41,439 nt of DNA from Pseudomonadota bacterium (lineage in GTDB: Bacteria; Pseudomonadota; Gammaproteobacteria; Berkiellales; Berkiellaceae), in NCBI GenBank assembly GCA_018241965.1, contig JAFECS010000024.1:1-41439 (forward strand). The letters run 5' to 3'. The notes beneath the pieces were generated by a model. That model saw only the letters and a program-made list of their open reading frames with translations. It searched no databases and was not told where the DNA came from. The translations under genes were made by a program, and so were the position numbers. Shown here piece after piece: positions 34,221 to 41,439 of this stretch; the stretch's first letter is position 1; every line of letters starts with the position of its first letter.

Positions 34221-34245
34221 CCAACCAACCAGTTTGACTTGTATT

Positions 34246-34281
34246 CAATAGATCATAAAATAACTTTTTTATGATCTATTG
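34246..34281. terminator. Long AT-rich hairpin, probable terminator
   Basis: CAATAGATCATAAAA (34246-34260) pairs perfectly with TTTTATGATCTATTG (34267-34281): 15-base arms and a 6-base loop. It ends ten bases before the YjbQ start, so besides terminating the basic-protein gene it may affect YjbQ translation or act as an attenuator. Confidence 0.7.
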
Positions 34282-34290
34282 AAGTATCGT

Positions 34291-34710
34291 ATGAAACATT
34301 ATCGCGAAGAATTAGTTTTTAAAACAAGCACCCGCATCGCTTTTATAAACATCTCAGAACAAGTTCAAGAAGCCATAAACAAAAGTGGTGTCAAAAACGG
34401 CCTATGTTTGGTCAATAGCATGCATATTACCTCTAGTGTATACATTAATGACGATGAGCCAGGGTTATTGCATGATTATGAACACTGGCTTGAAAAGATT
34501 GCGCCTCACGAACCTATCAAACAATATCGCCATAATGACACCGGCGAAGACAATGCCGATGCCCATATCAAACGCCAAATAATGGGTCGGGAAGTCGTTG
34601 TAGCCATTACCAATGGTAAACTCGATTTTGGCACTTGGGAGCAGATCTTTTATGGTGAATTTGATGGCAATAGAAAAAAACGCGTTCTAATTAAAATAAT
34701 TGGCGAATAA
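34291..34710 (+). CDS. yjbQ: YjbQ family protein (UPF0047)
   Basis: 139 residues from ATG 34291, chosen over a TTG at 34279 that lies in the hairpin. The family core is clear: [20 protein letters not shown] (about 34-53), [20 protein letters not shown] (about 92-111) and [16 protein letters not shown] near the end. Conserved His and Asp residues form the family's presumed metal site. YjbQ proteins have been linked to a weak thiamine-phosphate synthase activity; their main role is unsettled. The aldo/keto reductase gene starts 16 bases downstream, so the two are likely co-transcribed. Confidence 0.9.
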   Translation: MKHYREELVFKTSTRIAFINISEQVQEAINKSGVKNGLCLVNSMHITSSVYINDDEPGLLHDYEHWLEKIAPHEPIKQYRHNDTGEDNADAHIKRQIMGREVVVAITNGKLDFGTWEQIFYGEFDGNRKKRVLIKIIGE

Positions 34711-35694
<984 letters not shown>

Positions 35695-35818
35695 CTAAGT
35701 TATTTAATTTTCGGCCTTAGTCGTAAAAAATACTGGTTATTTTTTGATCTTGTATGTTCTTACAATTTGGCAATAATTCAATCTCTCTTTTTTAGTGGAT
35801 TTATGAAAGGAGATTGAC

Positions 35819-36886
35819 ATGCCAAATTATTACGGATTTTGTGTAGGTATTAACTACATCGGAACTGAAAACCAACTTGCAGGTTGTGTTGACGACATCG
35901 AAGACATGGCCAAGCTTATGCAAGCAAGCGGTGTTCCTGCTAAGAACATTCAAATGTTCTCCGATGCCTATAAAGGCGCTGCTGTACAGCCAACGCGAGA
36001 CAATATTATAAATGGGCTAAAAGCACTTGTGGCCAAAGCCCAGCCAGATGATATTATCTTTTTCCATTATAGTGGGCATGGCACCAATTCGCTCAGAAGA
36101 AAAAACGATTATGAAGCTATTTGCCCTATAAAAGACAAAGAAATTGAATTGATCGCCGATTTTGAATTACATGCGATCATCAATGAGTTAGTGCCAGGAG
36201 CGCGTTTTGTTTCTGCTTTAGACTGTTGTCATTCTGGGGATATGTTTAACCTAGAATTCAATGTCGGTGAAAAAAGCAAACTGACGCACTATGATCGTGG
36301 TGTATCAGTAGCTAAAGAGGATGTAAAATCAAAAGCAAAAGCAGCTGGAAAAAAACCTCCACACGCTGCGCCTGAAAAACCCGTTGTTGCCACAAAACCG
36401 CATGGTTATGTGGTGGTTGTAAGCGGTTGCGAAATTAAGCAAACTTCGGCAGATGCTGAGCAAGATGGTCGCCCACAAGGTGCTTTCACAGCCTGCTTAA
36501 AAGATTTGATTAAAGAACATGGCTTTCACTACATCTTGGATATTCTCTTAAGCGGTTCCAAGCAACAAATGCAAGGCTTAGACACTCAAATGCGTGCGTG
36601 GATGAAAACAAATCGTTATTCACAGCTACCAGACATAGCATTTGAAGGTCAATTGGCGGCTATGTCTCGCGACTTGATGATGAAGAAAGGACCTCAAGCA
36701 CCTGCTAAAGCTGGCGAACTCATCACCGATGATGAAGCAAGACCGTTGCTCATGCAATTTGCTAAATTTATGCGTGATGCACAACGGCCTGCAGCGCAAG
36801 TTGTTAGTGCGACGGCTGTTGAAGCAAGAAACGATGAAATGCTTCAACTACCCGAAAGAAGAAAGGGGGTAGCTGCTAGAAAGTAG
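35819..36886 (+). CDS. Metacaspase-like peptidase (C14 caspase domain)
   Basis: 355 residues from ATG 35819, with a strong AAAGGAGA SD. The caspase p20 fold is complete: start YYGFCVGINYIG, GCVDDIEDM substrate-region loop, catalytic His in FFHYSGHGTNS (H87) and catalytic Cys in SALDCCHSG (C137). A Lys/Pro/Ala-rich insert (about 165-193) lies between the core halves, followed by VVVSGCEIKQTSAD and GAFTACL, which fit the p10 part. The tail ends ERRKGVAARK. Metacaspases cut after Arg or Lys, often calcium dependent. A role in cell death, stress or host interaction is inference. Single gene with a terminator at 36901-36922. Confidence 0.88.
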   Translation: MPNYYGFCVGINYIGTENQLAGCVDDIEDMAKLMQASGVPAKNIQMFSDAYKGAAVQPTRDNIINGLKALVAKAQPDDIIFFHYSGHGTNSLRRKNDYEAICPIKDKEIELIADFELHAIINELVPGARFVSALDCCHSGDMFNLEFNVGEKSKLTHYDRGVSVAKEDVKSKAKAAGKKPPHAAPEKPVVATKPHGYVVVVSGCEIKQTSADAEQDGRPQGAFTACLKDLIKEHGFHYILDILLSGSKQQMQGLDTQMRAWMKTNRYSQLPDIAFEGQLAAMSRDLMMKKGPQAPAKAGELITDDEARPLLMQFAKFMRDAQRPAAQVVSATAVEARNDEMLQLPERRKGVAARK

Positions 36887-36900
36887 TTCCCTCTCCACGG

Positions 36901-36922
36901 TGCCGCAGCTTAATCTGCGGCA
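36901..36922 (+). terminator. Hairpin terminator after the metacaspase gene
   Basis: TGCCGCAG (36901-36908) and CTGCGGCA (36915-36922) with a 6-base loop, 15 bases past the stop, followed by TTC only. Confidence 0.65.
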
Positions 36923-36991
36923 TTCTCTGATATATGAGTTAGATAATCCATTTTTAACCTGCTAAACTTCCAGGTAGTTTTAATAAAGACA

Positions 36992-37025
36992 AGCCCAATA
37001 TGAGTTAACAATCTTAACTTGGGCT
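36992..37025 (+). promoter_or_regulatory. Leader hairpin before the ABC exporter operon
   Basis: AGCCCAA (36992-36998) pairs with TTGGGCT (37019-37025), with an inner GTTAA/TTAAC pairing (37004-37008 and 37014-37018). It ends 15 bases before the ATG, where an SD would lie, and no good SD is visible. It may regulate translation or be an operator. Confidence 0.4.
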
Positions 37026-37040
37026 GTACTTGAGAGTTCA

Positions 37041-38852
37041 ATGCACGTTGATCTTAAAAAAACACAAGTTGTGGCAATTGGGAGCACCATTCCCAAAAAG
37101 CTTGGTGCTTTTATTGCGCTATTTTTAAAAAGACATCCTAAGTCTTTAATTGTATTTACGCTTTATGTGCTTTTTGAAGCCTTTATTGCCCCAGCTAATG
37201 CCTATATCCTAAAACTGATAGTCGATGGGGTAATCGCAACCAGTAACCAACTTGATCTGTTGATTACCACCTTGATGATGCCCATTATGGGTTTTATTGG
37301 TATACAAGTAGCGATGAATGTTGTTTATAGCATCTATCGTTATGCGCATTTGCAGTTTTATCCCAAAATAAAGTCAGATATTGCTGGCACCATGCATCAC
37401 TATCTTACCCAGCATTCATATCGTTATTTTAGTGAACATTTTTCCGGGAGCCTTTCTAAGAAAATTTTTGATCTGTGCTCCGGCGCTGAATCATTAGTAC
37501 AAATTCTTACGCATTCCATACTACCTAAGGCAGTAACAGTATTATTTTCATCTGCACTTTTATATATGGTCCATCCTGTATTCGGCATCACACTGATTGT
37601 ATGGGCTATTTTATATGTGAGCTGCTCATATTGGATGTCTGATAAATCAGAAACGCTTTCTTATGCCACCAGCGAAGCCGGCACAGCCATGAGCGGCAAG
37701 CTTGTGGATAGCATCGTTAATATAATGAGCATTAAGTTATTTGCTAACTATAAAGACGAAGAAACAGTGGTTTTTAATTCCATTAATAATTTGATGGCAA
37801 AGGATAGGGCTCTGCAATGGTATTTATTAAAAATATACTCCATTCAAGGGCTATGGATTATTGTTTTATTGTCACTAATGCTAGGTGGTTTGATATATGG
37901 CAGATTAAATCAGTGGGTAACGGTAGGAGATTTTGCCTTAATACTCACTTTATCGACGGCTATTGTTAACAATATTTACAATATGGGTGAAGAGATATTA
38001 CGTTTTGCCAAAGAAGCAGGTAATTGCAGACAGGCACTGAATATCATTGTAGAGCCGCATGAAATTCAAGATACCCCTCAAGCCACACAATTGGTTGTCC
38101 AAAAGGGCGAAATTGCCTTTACCAATGTTGAGTTTAAATATCAGGGCTTAGAATCTTTATTTGAAAATAAATCTGTCACTATTGCACCAGGGCAAAAGGT
38201 GGGTTTAGTAGGGCATTCTGGTAGTGGTAAATCTACTTTCGTTAATTTAATCTTAAGACTTTATGATGTTAACCAGGGCAAGATACTGATTGATGGGGTT
38301 GATATTCAATCTGTCACTCAGGATAGTTTGCGCAAAAATATTGGGATGATCCCCCAAGACCCTTCACTTTTCCACCGTAGCCTGTTAGAAAACATAAAAT
38401 TTGGACGCTTGGATGCCTCTCACGAGGAAATTATCGCTGCGGCTAAAAGTGCGCATGCGCATGAATTTATTGTTACTTTATCACAAGGGTATGATTCGCT
38501 GGTGGGTGAAAGAGGGGTTAAGCTTTCAGGTGGGCAACGTCAACGTATCGCCATTGCCAGAGCTTTTTTAAAAAATGCACCCATTTTAATACTTGATGAA
38601 GCAACCAGCCAGCTTGATTCTGTGACGGAGCAATATATCCAAGAGAGTTTATGGCAATTAATGCAAAATAAAACCACCATTGTGGTGGCGCATCGGCTTT
38701 CAACACTGCTCAACATGGACAGAATTTTGGTATTCGATAAAGGCAAGATTGTGGAAGACGGTTCTCATCAAGAACTGTTAAATAAAGAAGGCTTTTATGC
38801 CAAACTCTGGAAAGCCCAAGTGGGTGGGTTCTTGTTGGATGATGAACAATAA
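37041..38852 (+). CDS. ABC exporter, fused membrane and ATPase domains (MsbA-like)
   Basis: 603 residues, a half-transporter that should work as a dimer in the inner membrane. Residues about 20-320 hold six membrane helices. The ATPase domain has Walker A GHSGSGKST (391-399), Q-loop IPQD (437-440), signature LSGGQ (495-499), Walker B ILILDE (515-520) and switch H551, so it should be active. There is no C39 peptidase domain, so it is not a bacteriocin processor. First of three tightly spaced genes with a deaminase-like enzyme and a P450, which suggests export (or import) of a modified small molecule. It could also be a lipid flippase. Confidence 0.92.
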   Translation: MHVDLKKTQVVAIGSTIPKKLGAFIALFLKRHPKSLIVFTLYVLFEAFIAPANAYILKLIVDGVIATSNQLDLLITTLMMPIMGFIGIQVAMNVVYSIYRYAHLQFYPKIKSDIAGTMHHYLTQHSYRYFSEHFSGSLSKKIFDLCSGAESLVQILTHSILPKAVTVLFSSALLYMVHPVFGITLIVWAILYVSCSYWMSDKSETLSYATSEAGTAMSGKLVDSIVNIMSIKLFANYKDEETVVFNSINNLMAKDRALQWYLLKIYSIQGLWIIVLLSLMLGGLIYGRLNQWVTVGDFALILTLSTAIVNNIYNMGEEILRFAKEAGNCRQALNIIVEPHEIQDTPQATQLVVQKGEIAFTNVEFKYQGLESLFENKSVTIAPGQKVGLVGHSGSGKSTFVNLILRLYDVNQGKILIDGVDIQSVTQDSLRKNIGMIPQDPSLFHRSLLENIKFGRLDASHEEIIAAAKSAHAHEFIVTLSQGYDSLVGERGVKLSGGQRQRIAIARAFLKNAPILILDEATSQLDSVTEQYIQESLWQLMQNKTTIVVAHRLSTLLNMDRILVFDKGKIVEDGSHQELLNKEGFYAKLWKAQVGGFLLDDEQ

Positions 38853-38879
38853 AATAATTAAAAAGTAGGATGTGACTCA

Positions 38880-39848
38880 ATGCTTATTTTTAATGCTCAT
38901 GTTCATTTAAATGGCTCTATGAGTGAAGAATATTTAGAAGTTACCGCAAGACGAAATGGCTGCACCGAGCATTTTCAAGGGTTTCTTGCAGAAACGGATC
39001 TGTGGAAGAAATTTAGTTGGATTCATCAAATTATCCAAACGCCAGAAGATATTAAACTTGCTACCCTTGATGTGGTTAAGCACTCAACGGCAGATATACT
39101 TGAGATCCGCACCACAGCTAAAGCAATGGGTCGCCATAGTGTTGATGCTTATATTCAAGCATTTGTTGAGGGCCTAAGAGAGGCAAATGCACAATATCCT
39201 CAAAAAAGAGCACGTGGCTTATTAAGCATCGACCGTACAAAACATACGCTTAGTGATGCAAAGCAAATAATCGACGCAGCCGTCGCAGAAAAGAAAAAAT
39301 CCGGCATGATTGTTGGTATTGATTTAAGCGGTAATTTTGTGGGCCCAAGAAAACTCACAGGAGATGGTTTATACCAAGCCGTGATGTATGCCTTGCAACA
39401 AGATATTGGTGCAGCCTTGCATGTTGGCGAAATTGACTCTGAAGATGAACGCCGCGATTTTGATACCATCCTTAGAGCCGTGCAAGATTATAAAGAAAAA
39501 CAGCAAGGCAAAATTTATGGGAAAGTGCGATTTGGTCATGCAATCTATCGTACGCCTGAGCAAGATGAAATAATTCGAAAGCTCAAAATCCCAGTAGAGG
39601 TTTGTCCATCCTGTCATGAAGTATTAGATTGGTGGAAAAAAGGGCAGCCACACCCCATTTTATCCCTTTATACACACCGTACACGCGTCCTTGCTGGTAC
39701 AGATGATAATCTCTTATTTAGATGTAACGATAAAGATGAACAACATAAATTGGATAGTTTTTTACATGTTCCAGAGAAATATGCACAGCTTAGTGAAGAT
39801 GCGCAACATGAAATCATTTCGGCCAAAAGAAAACGATATATGTTTTAA
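38880..39848 (+). CDS. Adenosine deaminase-fold metal-dependent hydrolase
   Basis: 322 residues. All ADA-family active-site motifs can be placed: HVHLNGS (H7, H9 metal ligands), GIDLSGN (146-152), HVGE (H181 ligand, E184 general acid), GHAIY (H220) and AGTDDN (D275 ligand, D276). The VCPSCHEVLDW block matches the EVCPTSN-type motif. So catalysis is expected, most likely removal of an amino or substituted amino group from a purine or related ring. It differs enough from canonical adenosine deaminase that the substrate is open (adenine, N6-modified adenosine or a natural product). The start lies 27 bases after the ABC gene stop, and the P450 starts 6 bases after its own stop. Confidence 0.87.
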   Translation: MLIFNAHVHLNGSMSEEYLEVTARRNGCTEHFQGFLAETDLWKKFSWIHQIIQTPEDIKLATLDVVKHSTADILEIRTTAKAMGRHSVDAYIQAFVEGLREANAQYPQKRARGLLSIDRTKHTLSDAKQIIDAAVAEKKKSGMIVGIDLSGNFVGPRKLTGDGLYQAVMYALQQDIGAALHVGEIDSEDERRDFDTILRAVQDYKEKQQGKIYGKVRFGHAIYRTPEQDEIIRKLKIPVEVCPSCHEVLDWWKKGQPHPILSLYTHRTRVLAGTDDNLLFRCNDKDEQHKLDSFLHVPEKYAQLSEDAQHEIISAKRKRYMF

Positions 39849-39854
39849 GAAAAT

Positions 39855-41222
39855 ATGCATAAAATAAAAATTCCCCCAAAAAACACTGATTCATCTTTGA
39901 AGATCCTGAAAGCCACTTTCAAAGATCACTATACCTATGAAGGTCAGATGATTCAAAAGTATGGAGATATATATCGCTTCAAGCTTTTTAATAAAACTTG
40001 TTACAGCATATCTCATCCAGATCACATGAAGCATGTATTGCTGGATAATATGCAAAATTATATTCGGCCACGTGAGGGCTCCTTTTCCCAAAAAGCATTT
40101 ATTGAATATTGCGGTAATCCTAATAATTTGCGCCATACAACAGATCAGCAATATTGGAAAAAAAGTGGTGATGCTGTCATACCACCTTTCTTTTCTAAAG
40201 AACGTTTTCAAGGCTATTGTAGCGCTATAGCAGAAAGTGTTCTTAAGATGACAGCCAAGTGGGAGACAAACATTAAAGCTGGGGAACCTGTCAACATCAA
40301 AGAAGAAATGTTGAAGTTAGGATCTCGCGCTATCATGGAAAATTTGTTTGATTTAAAAGATTTTGACTTTGATCGCTTTTACATGGAAAAAACGCGCGTT
40401 TTTGCACAGATTGGTAAGCGCGGTGTTTTACCATCATTTTTGCACTGGTTGCTGCCTTCTCAAGATAAGAAAGATTGGCAGGAAGGAAATACCTACCTTC
40501 ACCATTTTACAGAATCAATCATTAACCAAAGAATAGGGCGACAAAATACTCACAAGGATATTATATGTTGCCTCATTGAAGCTTTTAAAGATGCGCCCAA
40601 CAAAGAGCAGATGCTGGCTAATTTTAATTCTGAATTTCGTATGTATTTGGTTACCGGCGAAACCCTTGGTGCTGGGCTCAATCATGCACTTGCTATATTA
40701 TCTGGGCATTCCTCAGTCGAAGATAAAGTACACGATGAACTTGCGCGTGTACTCAAAGGAAATATCCCCGAATATGATTCCCTCAATACGCTTTCTTATT
40801 TGGGTTGTTTTATCAAAGAAGCCTTACGTTTTTGTACACCCGCGCCATTACTGACTAGAATAACCCTAAAAGATGACGAGATTAGTGGCTATCATGTGCC
40901 AAAAGACACCCTGATTTTCCTGAGACACTATTGGAATCATCGTCACCCAGATTTTTGGGACAACCCTGAGCGTTTTATTCCAGAGAGGTTTAAAGACAAA
41001 CCGTGGGGGCAAGATCATGAATATGCCTACACGCCTTTCTCTGGGGGGCCACGCGCATGTATAGGAGGGCGATTTGGTATGCACTTTTATACGGTTGTTC
41101 TTGCCACTTTGTTGCAAAAGTATCGATTTAAGCTCTTACCGGGCGCATCTGCCGTGCCTGAAGGCGTTGCAATTTCATTCCCTAAAGATGCAGATAGAAT
41201 GATCGTGCTAAGAAGGGGTTGA
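39855..41222 (+). CDS. Cytochrome P450
   Basis: 455 residues. The heme-binding loop FSGGPRACIGGRFG gives the thiolate C402. The K-helix ExxR is E322-R325 (KEALRF), and the PERF motif is PERFIPERF (about 371-379). The I-helix segment YLVTGETLGAG keeps an acid-alcohol pair (E269-T270), though the preceding Ala-Gly is altered. No membrane anchor, so it is a soluble bacterial type, and needs ferredoxin and reductase partners not present nearby. It should hydroxylate or epoxidise a substrate. The six-base gap to the deaminase-like gene implies translational coupling and a shared pathway. P450s are not common in this bacterial group, so transfer is possible. Confidence 0.93.
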   Translation: MHKIKIPPKNTDSSLKILKATFKDHYTYEGQMIQKYGDIYRFKLFNKTCYSISHPDHMKHVLLDNMQNYIRPREGSFSQKAFIEYCGNPNNLRHTTDQQYWKKSGDAVIPPFFSKERFQGYCSAIAESVLKMTAKWETNIKAGEPVNIKEEMLKLGSRAIMENLFDLKDFDFDRFYMEKTRVFAQIGKRGVLPSFLHWLLPSQDKKDWQEGNTYLHHFTESIINQRIGRQNTHKDIICCLIEAFKDAPNKEQMLANFNSEFRMYLVTGETLGAGLNHALAILSGHSSVEDKVHDELARVLKGNIPEYDSLNTLSYLGCFIKEALRFCTPAPLLTRITLKDDEISGYHVPKDTLIFLRHYWNHRHPDFWDNPERFIPERFKDKPWGQDHEYAYTPFSGGPRACIGGRFGMHFYTVVLATLLQKYRFKLLPGASAVPEGVAISFPKDADRMIVLRRG

Positions 41223-41277
41223 ATAAATAATAAAGAAAACTCTTAAAGTGAGCTAACACAGTCAATACAACAATTAG

Positions 41278-41299
41278 GCTAATATGCCGCTAATATGCC
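41278..41299 (+). repeat. Exact 11-bp tandem duplication
   Basis: GCTAATATGCC occurs twice in a row (41278-41288, 41289-41299) in the 151-base gap between the P450 gene and the next start. Helical-turn spacing (11 bases) could make it a regulator site for the downstream gene; chance duplication is the alternative. Confidence 0.5.
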
Positions 41300-41373
41300 T
41301 ACTTTTACGGCAGATCTTATCTAGGCCTTAGAATAAACTCACTTCCTTTAATATCAATGCAGGTATAAATTCT

Positions 41374-41439
41374 ATGAATACGCTAAAAAAGGTTACCAAG
41401 GGCCATACTATTAACCTTACCGGTGCAACGACTGTTGAA
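41374..41439 (+). CDS. Start of an unidentified gene, cut by the right edge
   Basis: ATG 41374 opens 22 codons without a stop to the window end: MNTLKKVTKGHTINLTGATT and on. The sequence is too short to identify. The upstream AGG at about 41361 is a weak SD. Same strand as the P450 operon but 151 bases away, so probably a separate transcript. Confidence 0.4.
   Translation, partial: MNTLKKVTKGHTINLTGATTVE

Noticed and set aside
34022..34228. 68-codon reverse-strand ORF opposite the small basic protein
   Set aside because: Pro/Leu-rich product with no SD; the forward frame has an SD and a terminator just after its stop.
35750..35778. Possible promoter TTGTAT / ATAATT before the metacaspase gene
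   Set aside because: Both boxes match consensus too poorly to call.

Overview
The window is AT-rich gammaproteobacterial DNA with short intergenic gaps, Shine-Dalgarno sites and E. coli-like sigma70 promoters. Ordinary housekeeping and envelope genes (peptide deformylase, prolyl-tRNA deacylase, DsbA/Com1-like oxidoreductase, YceI, YkuD L,D-transpeptidase, Bcp, YjbQ) are mixed with eukaryote-like or host-directed genes: a two-domain Ser/Thr kinase, an ankyrin protein, clan CD (caspase-like) proteins, a coiled-coil membrane protein and a small protein with an NLS-like tail. This mix suggests an intracellular bacterium of the Legionella/Coxiella/Berkiella group. That placement is inference from gene content and codon style, not from a marker gene.

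Layout. 1-2653 (-): a tandem kinase protein cut by the left edge. 2973-5507 (+): a SF2 helicase with a TPR-like N-terminus. 5546-14910: mainly housekeeping, envelope and transport genes in small, often convergent units, separated by GC-rich palindromes (a REP/MITE-like family at 11858-11925 and 12599-12703). 14985-18854: an aldehyde dehydrogenase, a secreted cysteine-rich two-repeat protein and a DUF885 putative metallopeptidase. 19095-24740: a 1,881-residue surface or secreted protein made of cysteine-rich modules, a CSLREA segment, sixteen GGG-type beta-helix repeats and a calcium-binding C-terminus. 24913-26262: an ankyrin-repeat protein.

26372-36886 is an accessory-looking stretch: Bcp/PrxQ, a coiled-coil membrane protein, an orphan LuxR-type regulator, two tandem paralogous His-Cys dyad proteins with VGHG/SGHG and FHTCN motifs, a DUF2975 + XRE regulator pair behind a strong promoter with an SD-overlapping inverted repeat, a beta-barrel-like protein, the NLS-tailed protein, a 61-residue basic protein, YjbQ, an aldo/keto reductase and a metacaspase-like protein.

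37041-41222 is a tight three-gene operon: an MsbA-like ABC exporter, an adenosine-deaminase-fold enzyme with all metal ligands present, and a cytochrome P450. This looks like a small-molecule modification and export module. A further gene starts at 41374 and runs off the right edge.

The strongest candidates for something undescribed are (i) the tandem FHTCN clan CD-like pair, (ii) the ABC exporter/deaminase/P450 operon, (iii) the cysteine-module plus beta-helix giant protein and (iv) the small protein with a bipartite-NLS-like tail. No rRNA, tRNA, CRISPR array or transposase was seen.
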